DNA of 64,000 bases from Diplosphaera chodatii. Lineage: Eukaryota; Chlorophyta; Trebouxiophyceae; Prasiolales; Stichococcaceae. The position numbers and the translations under genes were made by a program. Of the stretch, positions 33,042 to 43,498 are shown piece after piece. The DNA lies in assembly GCA_032358165.1 (NCBI GenBank), contig JAALGY010000023.1, positions 806,001-870,000 of the forward strand, read 5' to 3'. A model generated the notes under the pieces. The model was not told the origin of the DNA. It did not search any database and saw only the letters and a list, made by a program, of their open reading frames with translations. Numbering within the stretch: the first letter of the stretch is position 1; each line of letters opens with the position of its first letter.

Positions 33042-36000
33042 TCAGAAGGGGTTCTCGAATGCTGCCACATACCTGCAAAGTGTGCATGTCCCGTCAGTCG
33101 GTAGCCCAGATGTGTCTACTTGATTAGGCATGGACACAGTGAAGACAGCGCACGCATGTACACAGTGCATGGGCTGTTGACGCACTTGGGGATATCTTGT
33201 GACAGCGCCGTCTCCAGTGCCTGCAAGTTCGCCTGCAGCAGCCACGGACCCACAATGTCGGGTTTGACGCATGTCCCAACGCCGTGCTTATCAGTCAGTG
33301 GTGTGGCATACATGCTGCTCAGAAGTACAGTCAGGCAGTGATGGTGGCAGTGTGGCTGCTCAGAAACAATGCATGCGGTCACCTTCGTGAATTGTGGGAA
33401 GCTGGATAAGTCGTAGGCCTCCAGAATGTCCCGATATCTATTGACATCTGGGAAGTCACCTGCGGAGTCGGTGCACCATCGTGGAAATGCTTCCTAAATA
33501 ATGATTCACCATGGTACGTCATGCCAATGACGATATGCTGCGGCTACCTGGAGGCAGCTGGTGCTCTCGTTGTACATGACCAAATTCATTGGGCAGGTTG
33601 GCCAGAAGCCGCGCCTGCAGCAGCGTTCATAAATCCTTGCAGCATACGTTCTGACACGTGCTTTGCTACATCTCTTCACTTTACGACCAGCTTACGAGGC
33701 GGACATGGCACTTGCTGATGCAGCAGCCGCTCTTCACCTGTGCCTTGGCCTTGCCCATCATGCTTGGCATCTGTTTCCTCAGATGACCTAAACAACGACA
33801 GCACACACGGTGACATGATTTTGTGAGATGTAAGGAGCTTGTCAGCTCCTGCTACATGCAAGCGCTTATGTGTCAACGACGCCAGCATGCGGACCTATGA
33901 TTAGACAGTGTATCCTGGCTGCCCGCACGCGCTTCACAAATTCATTAACTGCATGGCGTACAAACACTTGTGAGCAGCCACAGGGGCTGACATGGATGTA
34001 TAGGTAACGTGCATTCGGAGTCAAGCAGACTCCATGCCAGCGACGCGGCTCACCCTTGCGATCGCATGACCGTGAAGGGATATCATACAGGTCGGTCAAC
34101 AAGTCTTCCTGTGGAGCATGATATCCTCTTGCTGTAATACCGGATTGAGTCGCACTCATAATATGCCTTTGCAGCAACCCTCGTCACTGAACTTGGGCAA
34201 ATGTACCTGCTCCTTCTGGAAGAGGGGGACGCATTGGGGGTTGATGTCCTCCCGGATAGGTTTCAGCCCATTGAAGCTGCCAATGTACACCCTGCAAACC
34301 TGCGGCAGCGTGGGCTGACTCAGCTTGCAGACCAGTTGTCTGTATGAGCATTGTGCAGAAGGCAGAACTTCATGAGGGGCAAACGGGCGGTACAAAATGG
34401 ACGACAGCCATCATGGCTGGTTAGCTAGAAGGCCATGTACGCATGCACACCCACCTCAGGCGAGCGGAACACTTTGCCGAGGGACCACATGAGCGCGCCG
34501 TACACACGCATCAGCTGCTGCTGGTCGACCTGATCGCTCTTGTTCAGGATCACGCGCACCTAAAGCCACCGCTTCCTTGACAGGTCAGTCACCGATGTTA
34601 TGGGTATACTCGGCAAGAGGTGCTGTTGGGTTGCCATTTCAAAGGTGCTGCAGGGCTGCCCACCTTGTCATCGTGCCCTTTGAGCGTGCTGATGACCTGC
34701 TTGAACTCGTCTGAGATGTCCAGCTTGTGCGGATCAAACATCAGCAGGATCTGCAATCAGTCAGAGAGGATCAGCACCAGTTGCATGAGGTCATGCACAC
34801 GTGCTGCTCTCAAGTGCAGCGCATCCAGAGCAGTGGCATTGCCGTCCTCACCAGATCGCAGCGCGCCGCGAACCAGCCGCAGACCTCGATGAAGTCGTAG
34901 GTGCGCTCTATCCGCTGCTTCTCGCCGGACAGCACTCCAGGCGTGTCCACCAGCGTGATCGCGTCCAGCAGCGCATTGGGGCACGCCGCCGCCTCAAACT
35001 TGCTGCAGAAGCCGTTGCCGTAGATTGCCAGGCCCTGCACGGCATTGTGAAGGCCTGTTTCGGTGTTCGGTGTGCACAGTGGGCCCAGCTGAGCCCGCAG
35101 GGTGTTGCGCTTCGTGATGTGCTGGTTGACGTGCACATTGCCGCAGCGGGGTACTGGCAGCAGTGACCTGGTACGGCTTTGAGGGCTGCACGACGAGGGT
35201 GTTGCCCGGCGTGCGGCGCTCCTCCAGCCCGGACTCCACCACCACGAAGCGGTCTGTCGTCGGCTCCGGCCCAATATTGATGCCTGACACGCAAACCTCA
35301 GGCATGACGCCAGTTTCCAGAGCGCTCCGAAATGCCGCCGGTCCGATGGCAAGCATGGAGGCAGACTGATGCATGGCAGTTGGGTGCAGCGGGAAGGGTG
35401 AGTGGCCACACCTGGGTATCCATCCTCCCTGCCCAACAGGAACTTGATGAACGTCGTCTTGCCGGTGCTGTACTGCCCCAGCAGCAGCACCGACGGCTTC
35501 GCCTCAAAGTCTGACTCTGTCATCAAAGGGCTGAAGAAATGGCCGAACTTGTAGGCCTCCTCCAGTGGCCGTATCTGGAACCAGCACATGTGTCGCATGG
35601 GTACCATCACCAAAGGGAGAAAAGCGCTGATGCACGCTGTGTACCACAGCAAGCGCCTCACCTTGGAAAAGTATACATGCTTCATGCCGTCAATGATGCC
35701 TGTGATCTTTTTGGGCGGCACGGACATGGTCTTCTTCCGTGTGAAGAAGCTGGAGGACTCCTGCGAACAGTGAACATGATGCAGGTAAGATGACGCCACT
35801 CACTGATGTCAGACCTTGCAGTGTGATGGGCCTCGAGTGCCACGCGCCTGGATTTGTGGCGGCCGTGGCTCGGCTGTCGACGCTGGCAGGGGGTCTGTAA
35901 ATGGATTGTGGTCTGGTTCATCCAGGCCGAGCTTCTGTGCAACCAGATAATGCCTGTCAGTTGTTGTTGCGGCACAAGCTGTGACGGTGTACGGCACGCT

Positions 36001-36749
36001 GTGACGGCACGCAAGGTAGGCTCCCATGTCAGGGAGCAGACCCTGGTGATTGGGCAGGCAATCACCTGCAGGAGGTCGTGCAGGCCGCCCATCATGGGCG
36101 CTGCCACATGTCCGGCAGCCTTCTCCCTGTCGTACAGCTGCTGCGACACATCGCCCACCTGCTGGCTGACGCTGATGTACTCCATCGCCTGCCAGTGAAG
36201 GGGCCCCCAATGGCGGCGGAGCTGTGGATGTGTTGCAACTCATGCGCAAGCTGACGCAGCAATACTGGCATCAAGTGTCCAGTTGCGGCTTACTTGTCAG
36301 TGAGGAATCTGAACAGCTCGCACCTGAGCAAAGCTGTGCTGATCCAGGAAGCCGCGGCGGCTGCTGTCTGCCATGGCCCACACCTTGGCCAGCTGATCGC
36401 GCGGGAGCCCCGAGCGCTTGAAAAACTCCACGGCATCACCGCCGGTGAGCCTGCCATCACCATCTGCAAGCAGATACTGGTGTCAAGCTTTGTGACTTTG
36501 ATGCATGTCGAACATGGCATGTGCACATGCAGGTGCTTATGCATCATGAGGCCAGAAGTAATCAGGTACAGGGCCAGCGCCCAGCTTGTAGAGGATAGTT
36601 CTGCACATGACGAGGGCAGACGACGCAGGTGTCCGGGCTGCGTAGCATCTACCTGTGTCTGCTGCCTGAAACCAGGTGGCGAACTGCTTCTTGAGCTCCC
36701 TGTTGTCTGGTTGCGCGTCAGCAGGTGACGCCATTGCTGCTTCCTCCAT
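33042..36749 (-). CDS. EHD1: EHD-family dynamin-like ATPase (endocytic recycling)
   Basis: EHD proteins are membrane-remodelling ATPases of endocytic recycling. The start at 36749 gives a plant-type N-terminal EH domain: DNRELKKQFATWFQAADT, a Ca-binding loop DGDGRLTGGDAVEFF, then RDQLAKVWAMADSSRRGFLD and QHSFAQAMEYISVSQQ. The dynamin-type ATPase follows: KVRPLEEAYKFGHFFSPLM, P-loop LGQYSTGKTTFIKFLLG, YPGINIGPEPTTDRFVVV, switch II LVDTPGVLSGEKQRIE and VILNKSDQVDQQQLMRVYG. Later exons give INELVKR-like helices (NEFVKRVRAARIH), HLRKQMPSMMGKAKAQ, RLLANLPNEFGHVQREHQLP, GDFPDVNRYRDILEAYDLSS and ALETALSQDIPK. It ends YVAAFENPF. The exon junctions I checked in the C-terminal part keep phase. All nucleotide-binding motifs are intact. 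Confidence 0.95.
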
Positions 36750-37437
36750 ACTGTATGAGTTTGCTCGACCGCTCTAGTCACATAATGTGTTCGCACATCT
36801 AGGCGAGGAGCATACTGTCGTCGATGCAACGCGCAGGTGTGCAGCAAAGTCCAAGGTGACACTCAGATCAGTCCGTTCAGCTTACAATCGCAATCCGCGT
36901 TGAAGGTCAGCAACCCAGCTGCTTGAAAGCACAGCTCTTATAGTGTCTGACGATTCGTGAATGCCACAACACAGCTCTTACCAGCTATTAGCGGACCGTC
37001 CGCCTTAAACCTCGCATGCTGCCAGGGTACTCGGCCTCATGCATGTCTCGCACGGCAATAGGATGCATCGAGCGCTTGCACCAAACATTAGCATTCAGAT
37101 CTCAACATCAGCACTCCGCCTGCTGGCTGCCTGACCGCCCCCGGTGTCTTTCCAGCGTTGCATATGGCCTAGATCCCCTGCTCAAGCAACTGTCAGCAAC
37201 GAATCAACACATTGGACAGTCACTAAACAGTGCTGCGAGGAGAGCCACAGCTAGGTACCACCTTGCAGTTCTTGGGCAGCAGCCGATATACACACCATGG
37301 TGAGAGTCGGCATTATAGTTTGCATTGCGCCCTGTGTCGTGGCATGCACATGAGTGCGCTCGACATCGCCTGGGATTGCTCGTAGCAAACCCGACATGTT
37401 AGTTGATTTGCAGAAGCCAGCGCAAGTGGATCAGAGT
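36750..37437. other. Divergent intergenic region between EHD and HSBP
   Basis: This stretch of about 690 bp is presumably two promoters and 5' UTRs. Short frames show no recognisable protein. ATG codons at 37354 and 37396 are in frame with HSBP and could be the true start. Confidence 0.5.
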
Positions 37438-37926
37438 ATGGCATCGCCGCTGAAGGGCTTCCACATTCCAGCGGGCACCAAAATGCCGCAGACGCAGGCT
37501 GATCTGGCGGTGTATGTCAAGAGCCTTCTTGGGCAGATGGTGGGTCTGTGCAGCACTATCTTCAAAGAGTCTTCTATGAGGTTGCACCCCTCTTTGCATT
37601 GCCACAGACTGATGACGGATGGTTTGCACTGCAGCAAACACGATTCACAGACATGTCAGACGGCCTGGTGGAGCGCATTGATGAGCTTGGTGCCAGGATT
37701 GACGAGCTTGAGCACTCCATCACCAGGTTTGCTTTGCCTCCCAAGCGTGAGTGGCTGGCCATAAGCTTGTCTACAGCATAGCAGTAGCCGACATGGTGGG
37801 TAGGCTTGCAAGCCTGGTGTACCAATATGATGATGTGTCTATGTTGCATGCAGGTTGATTGATCAGAGTTCAGGATCGTCATCAACCCCTCCGAGGCCAG
37901 CAAGCCAAGTCGATGACACTTGCTAA
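37438..37926 (+). CDS. HSBP1: Heat-shock factor-binding protein 1
   Basis: HSBP1 is a small coiled-coil protein that binds trimeric heat-shock factor and dampens the heat-shock response. Three exons join in phase. Exon 1 ends PQTQADLAVYVKSLLGQM. Exon 2 encodes QTRFTDMSDGLVERIDELGA then RIDELEHSIT, the conserved heptad-repeat core (known form: FVQxLLxQMQxRFxxMSDxI). Exon 3 gives RLIDQSSGSSSTPPRPAS then QVDDTC before the stop at 37924-37926. From this start the protein has about 88 residues, typical of the family. In-frame upstream ATGs at 37354 and 37396 would add 14-28 residues. Confidence 0.9.
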
Positions 37927-38198
37927 CAATGTATAGTCTGAGTAGCTTTATAGGGATGGCACACCTGACAACAAATAAATGCTGGACACCAAAGCAGAAC
38001 AAAGCATTGCACATCTGATCGTGATTGTATCGAGAACAACGCTGCAGGGGCTCAACTGCTGCTATAGTCCCTCTGTTTCAGTTTGATGCAAACTGTAGTT
38101 TCCTGACATATGTGTACAAGTGAAGACATGACTGATGTTGAGATCAGCATTGGAAACCTTGCGAAGTTGCTGCTGCGAAATGTGACAAGCGGAGAAGA

Positions 38199-39533
38199 TC
38201 AGTATGTTGCGTGTGGGGCTGTCTGACCGTATGTTGGCTGGCCTTGCTGCGGGTACTGACCCTGTGGCGGACCATCCCACTGCTGCTGCTGCTGTGGTGG
38301 TTGCGAGCCGCCAGCATAGCCCGGAGGCTGATAGCCACTCTGCAACCGGCCAGAAACCTGTCAAACTCAGGAGCACCGACGACGATTCGATGTCTACGAC
38401 TAGGAACCCACATTGGCAATGCACCTGTGTCAAACCTGCGATGACGGCACTTTTTTTAGGTGGTCCTGATGGGACTCACCTGCTGCGGTGCATAGCCACC
38501 CCCCTCATAGCCCTGCTTGTGCTCGTACCCTTCCTTCGGCGGCTGTGATGGCGGGCCCATGGGTGGTGGCCCCACTGTGCAGGGCAAAGAAGGAGCTTAG
38601 CGCCGCACGCAGCCATCTTGTCAAATAGACAGTGTGGTGTGCATGGGGCCAAAGGCACAGGCTCTGCGGCTGCGGGAACGACATACCCAGGTCGATCTGG
38701 ATCCAGTGCTCCCTGATACACAAATATCATTTGTTCAGCAGAGTCCCTAAGACTGCCAGTACGAGCAGATGCATCATGCCAACTAACAGAAAGTGCACGG
38801 TGCACACTATAAGCCATGCCTTGTACGCTGCAGCGACAATGATAAGCCGGCATGGCCAAAACTGTCGCGCCAGCGTGCGAGCATCTGCGAGACCTCCGCC
38901 TGCAGGATACGCGAGCAGCATTGACAAGCTGTACCCTGTAACTGTAAAGGTTTGGCTGCAATTACCCTGTGCAGCACCAAGCCCACCTCCCACTGAGGAT
39001 AGCTGCCACCGTCAGGGTTGATGGCCGCGCAGCCAATGACCGCCGCTATCAGACAGCATACTGACGGATGAGCATTCGAGAATGTGCGTATACATTGAGG
39101 CAGTCTGTGGCCGTGCATGTGAAGTCACTGCAATGCACGGTGTCATGCTCGACACTCTGCGCCTGCTAGTGGGTTTTGGCGCACTACATTGTCAGGTCAC
39201 CTATGCTGAAGCAGAGCGCCCAACTGCCCACTTGCTTGCCAGAGGGCTTGATCACATAGGGGTGGCGCTCGGCCAGGACCGCGCAGTCCCGCATGAACGC
39301 GCCCCACATGTTCTGCATGGACAGCATGCATGCACCGTTTGCAACCTTCACATGCTAGAATAGGCTACGATACATGCGACAAAATCCTGCAGCGTTACCA
39401 TGTCCATCCTGCCCACGAGCTGCGGTGGGAGGGCCTGCGGGCCATAGTTCAGCTTGATGATTCTGCTCCCAAAGCCCTTGCTTGACTTGAGGAACTCAAC
39501 GCAGACACGAGACTGGCTCTGGTACATCGCCAT
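38199..39533 (-). CDS. Unknown protein with Tyr/Gln/Pro/Gly-rich C-terminal tail
   Basis: Exons are inferred from phase and composition. The first begins at a Met at 39533 (MAMYQSQSRVCVEFLKSSKG, FGSRIIKLNYGPQALPPQLV). Then come NMWGAFMRDCAVLAERHPYV and IKPSGKQVGSWALCFSI (about 39200-39310), AVIGCAAINPDGGSYPQWEV and GLVLHR (about 38970-39045), AEVSQMLARWRDSFGHAG, and EHWIQIDL joined in phase to VGPPPMGPPSQPPKEGYEHK and QGYEGGGYAPQQ. The last exon is low-complexity: SGYQPPGYAGGSQPPQQQQ, WDGPPQGQYPQQGQPTYGQT then APHATY. The N-terminal half looks like a folded domain that I do not recognise. The tail resembles prion-like or condensate-forming segments. The junction before EHWIQIDL is uncertain. 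Confidence 0.55.
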
Positions 39534-40006
39534 ACTGACGCAGTGTTGGTGGGCTCCCTCAGCTTTGGTTGCACAGTCAAACCGGAGGGCGGACCCGAAG
39601 CTTGAACAACACTGAGGTTTCGTGTATACCACGAACGCTGGTTTGTGTATGCTGTGGCAGCTTGACTGCGTATGAGGAGCTACTTTAACGCACAATGGAG
39701 GGTCCAGCCCTGCCCTGCTGCCTGACAGCATCTCACAGGCATGTCAATGACGTAAAGCAGTATGCTGTGATACTACGTTCGCCAGCGCTTCGGACCACAG
39801 GCTGTGGTCCACACGTGCAGTTGCATGACATGCTGCGCTGGTCGACGCGGCGCAGGTGTGTGGTTCAGCGTAAGCAGCGGCGGGTCAGTCGGTCTGGCGA
39901 CATATGCGCACGACAGAGGTGAAGTGCAGCCTCCGCAAACGCCTTCACAGCCGTCGAGAGGCACGACATTATAACGTGCAACGCCGTCGGCCAGCTTTTC
40001 AGCTGC
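39534..40006. other. Divergent intergenic region
   Basis: About 470 bp lie between the unknown minus-strand gene and the TOPORS-like gene. They may include further 5' exons of either. No clear motif is seen. Confidence 0.4.
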
Positions 40007-42211
40007 ATGCCTGCGAGCACAGCGCCAGAAACTCCGCGTGCATCTAGCCCCAGCGTGGACGATGCCGCTGCGCAACTGTGCCCCATCTGTGAGTCCGCAT
40101 GCCAAGGCAATGAATATGCTGTCTGATGGCGGGAGGTGTAACATCAGAGTGCCATGGCATGCATCCATCAGCATGCCAGATACCATGCAGGTCTGGCGCA
40201 CATTGAGGATGAGCGAAGCAAGGCCATAGTGCTGGACTGCCTGCACGTCTTCTGCGTGCCCTGCATCAGCCGCTGGTCGAAGCTGCGGCGAGAGTGCCCG
40301 CTGTGCAAGGGCTTCTTTAAGGCGTACATCCATGACATCATCAGCGCCACGAGCTTCAAGGAGTGCTGCTTGAGCCCGCTGCGTCCCCAGGACAGCAAGA
40401 ATGGCACTGAGGATACCATCCAGGCGGGCACTCTACCATAGCTCTTCCTCTGCAGCATTCGATTCCTGATGGTTTGCGCCCCAAGCATACGTCAGGCGGT
40501 ATGGCGTGCGTTGCATACCCACTGCAATCCTGTGTACATTGCGGACTGCAGGCACTGCTGCGGGACGCGCGAGAGCAGTACACCAGTTGGCAGGCCAGTC
40601 AGCCGCGGCACAGCACGGGCAGTCACCAGCGCCGGCACCGCCGCGGCCACCATGGCGGCGCAGGTGACACCTCCAGCAACCCAGAGCGGCGGGGCCTCAC
40701 CGAGCCACGACCCTACTACTTCCGCCTGCAGCGCAACCTTGCCGCCAGGTCAGCATGCCAGCAGCCACCCGGACTGTGTGCTGGTGGTGCAGCAGCGTCA
40801 CCTGCCGTTACTCCAATCCCAAATTCCAATTCAGGCAGGCCAACCCTCATGCACATCGTGTATCGAGCAACCTATGTGCATGGTTGCAGGGCCGGCCTGG
40901 ACGCATACGGCCAGCCGTCACTCTCAGCGGCACCGGCGGACGAGACACTGGACTGGCGGCGCAGCGTGTACACACGGAATGTTTGGGCGCTCCCCGTCAG
41001 GGTGGCGGGCAGCGGCGGTGCCCCGCCGCCCAACGCCGCAGCACCCGCCGGCGAGCAGCGGCTGCAGGACTGGGTGGCGCGGGAGCTGCTGGCGCTGCTG
41101 CACCAGGAGGTGCGATTGTGTTTTGCAGCGTGCCGACTGCTCGCAGAATGCCGTGCGATTGCTGCAACCTGGGTCTGCAGAGGCTGCCAGCAGGTGGCGC
41201 CATGTAACCCCATGCCATAGACAGATGAGGTGCATTGGAGCGGCAAGCGCCTGACATAACGTATTCCAATGCAGGACGTGCTCATCGTGAAGGGGCTTGT
41301 GCTCAGCCTTGTGCGCTCGCACGGGCTGGTACTCCCACCTGATTGCGGCAGCAACATCAGCGCCAGCAGTAGCACGGGCCAGCGGCATGTCAGCCCCGCA
41401 GATGCGTTGCGCCCCTTCCTGCACGAGCACGCTGAGCACTTCTGGCACGAGCTCAGGTGAGCAGCAGCGCAGCCAGCCTTACTTCTCACTTATCATGCCC
41501 GCTGTGCAATGCTGTGTGTTGTCATGTGCCCGCCAGCTCTAACATCAAAGCACCAGCAACACGAGTGTTGGCATGCGCAGAAACTTTGCATGTGCGCCCT
41601 TCACCATCATCACCTACGATAGGACAGTGCGCTATGGCAGCCGTGAGCAGGCGACTGGCAGCGGTGACATTCTGCAATCAGCCACGGCACCAGCGTCCGA
41701 GCGCCGCCGCAGCTCACGTTGGGATGTACAGCGTGTGCGGGCTAGTATGAGTAGGCGCAGGCAGTCTCTGGAAGCCGCACCACCTCTTGCAAGGCTGGCA
41801 GTCCAGCAGCAGCCGGCTCAGCCTTCAGCTGGCACTGCGGAGGCGGCTGACAGGCACGACGACCAAGACAACAGCAGCAATGCTGCCTCACAGTCGGCGG
41901 AGCTGTTGGCCCTGCGCAGCCGTGCGATGCAGTCGGTCGGTGCGAGCAGCAGCAGGGAGCAGTCTGGCAGCCAGCGCCGTCATGGTCGTAGCCGCAAGGC
42001 CAGCATGTCGCCTGATGGACAGCACAGACAAATGCAGCGGGGCCGTCAAAGGATGTCGACACTGCCAGCGGAGCCACACCACAGAAAGCGGCATGACAGG
42101 CGGCATACTCGTGTGCAAGCAGGGGAAGTCGAAGCCGGGCAATCCGCAGCGTTCGAGCCAGCAGCAGGAGCAGTTGGCGAGGCAGGCAATGATCGCTGGG
42201 TGATGGACTGA
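40007..42211 (+). CDS. TOPORS-like RING-type E3 ubiquitin ligase
   Basis: The ATG at 40007 opens MPASTAPETPRASSPSVDDA then AAQLCPIC. The first intron (donor 40089, acceptor 40200) splits a Cys codon, and exon 2 continues LAHIEDERSKAIVLDCLHVF, CVPCISRWSKLRRECPLCKG. This completes a C3HC4 RING. It is followed by SFKECCLSPLRP, like the segment after the RING of animal TOPORS. Later exons carry the second TOPORS-type region: TLDWRRSVYTRNVWALPV, DWVARELLALLHQE, VLIVKGLVLSLVRSHGLVLP, LRPFLHEHAEHFWHELR and NFACAPFTIITYDRTVRYGS. The last ~180 residues are Ser/Arg/Gln-rich (SRRRQSLE, RRHGRSRKASMS, RKRHDRRHTR), as in RS-type tails. TOPORS ligates ubiquitin and SUMO in the nucleus. Activity here is inferred from the intact RING. 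The junction after exon 2 is unclear. Confidence 0.8.
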
Positions 42212-42627
42212 GTAACTGCTTGCCTTGCATGTACTATTGTGTGCGGTGAGTGATCGACTGGTCGGCCAGCACATCAGGTGTGCGGCAGACAAACGTGAGT
42301 TGCACACCGACATGCGTCCTGCTCAAGCATGCGTGCGAATCACACCACTCTGATCACATAAACCGCTCTTTGAAAGCAGGGCAACCATGTCAACACATTG
42401 ACATAGGGGTGCATGCTGGTGTACAAAGTCTACAAACGTGCATGCGCCACTTGAGGAATGAACGAAGAGTTCAAAACAAGCCATGTCCCGCCAGCACTGC
42501 TGTTGGCCGGCATAAATCGGGTCCCTTATCAGTGTCATGAACTTGTGATCAGCTTGCTGCTGTCGGCACCCACACGTTCCCTCCCTCCCTCGCCTCCCCT
42601 CCCTCACTTGCCGCTACATATCCCACA
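42212..42627. other. Convergent intergenic region with pyrimidine-rich stretch
   Basis: This stretch of 416 bp is made of 3' UTRs of the TOPORS-like and EF-hand genes. A C/T-only-like run (CCCTCCCTCCCTCGCCTCCC) lies near 42580-42605. No coding signal is seen. Confidence 0.6.
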
Positions 42628-43164
42628 TTAGCGCGTCTGCATCAATGTCCTAAACTCAGAGAGACTGATGCGCCCATCCTTGTCCTTGTCAGCGGCGTCA
42701 ATGAGCTGCGAGACGTTGGCTGCAGGCCCAAAGTGCTTCTTGAGGTCATCCGCGCTCAGGTAGCCATCCCCATCCTTGTCCAGCTGGCTGAAAGACAGCC
42801 GCTGCAGATTCTCCGACTTCACCACGTGATCCCATACGCTTGGAGTCTTCGTGCCGATCGGCACATGATCTATCATGTCCTTGCTCCCATGCGGCTGATT
42901 GTAATTGCGCCCGGGGTTGAACGTCGACCGCCATACGTTGTCCTTGGGTGACTTGGGAGAGATCGGCGAGGTGGGAGTCCCGGAGTCGGAGTCCATGCTA
43001 CGACGCCCAAGCATGTTGCTGAGGAAGCTCATCGTCGTCGAATGAGGTTGCGCTGAAACTCCGGAAGCGGGTTCTGCGCTCTGCAGCTGTTCGCCGTATC
43101 CGGAGGATTGGTGACCGCTCCGACCGACAGCGGCGAGGTCCGACGTGCAGATCAACCACTGCAT
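42628..43164 (-). CDS. EF-hand calcium-binding protein, intronless
   Basis: A single uninterrupted frame of 178 residues runs here, unusual in this intron-rich window. The first ~110 residues are Ser/Pro-rich and look disordered (SGTPTSPISPKSPKD, NPGRNYNQPHGSKDMIDH). The C-terminal part holds two EF-hands. The first has loop DKDGDGYLSADD with its flanking helix DDLKKHFG. The second has loop DKDKDGRISLSE followed by FRTLMQTR. All ligand positions (1, 3, 5, 7, 9, 12) look canonical except that loop position 12 is Asp in the first hand and Glu in the second. An internal Met at 43032 (MSFLSNMLGRRSMD) is an equally good start. It may be a calcium sensor of the calmodulin-like group, target unknown. 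Confidence 0.85.
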   Translation of the reverse strand: MQWLICTSDLAAVGRSGHQSSGYGEQLQSAEPASGVSAQPHSTTMSFLSNMLGRRSMDSDSGTPTSPISPKSPKDNVWRSTFNPGRNYNQPHGSKDMIDHVPIGTKTPSVWDHVVKSENLQRLSFSQLDKDGDGYLSADDLKKHFGPAANVSQLIDAADKDKDGRISLSEFRTLMQTR

Positions 43165-43498
43165 GCGTTTCAGGTTTGTGATGTACCGGGAGCCCGTTGA
43201 TGCACACCAAGATATGAGATATTTGATAGTACAGTCAGCACTTGTACTGCATCTGCTTGCTCACCTGTACGGCAGCTGGTCTGTTAAACCCGCATTCGAA
43301 CGACACGCGACACCAGGCACAACAGTACAGTCGCAACGTGATTACCACGTATCATGCCTGATCAGAGCTTGGAAGACCAGTCGGCGCTGTTTGGCGGTTG
43401 CCGCGGCATGTCAGGCGCTCCTTCTCAAATTTGCACGTTCCACTGACAGAGCGTGACGCTGATACCTTGATACGCCGATTCATGACGATCTAACCGAA
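43165..43498. other. Divergent intergenic region
   Basis: This stretch of 334 bp lies between the EF-hand gene and the coiled-coil gene and presumably holds both promoters. Nothing specific is recognised. Confidence 0.5.

Noticed and set aside
34810..35799. 329-codon minus-strand frame as a single-exon GTPase
   Set aside because: It contains real EHD pieces (P-loop, DTPGVL), but between them are intron translations. The spliced EHD model fits better.
42580..42605. CCCTCC-rich run as a G-quadruplex or origin element
   Set aside because: The run lies in a 3' UTR, is short, and no other origin-like feature surrounds it.
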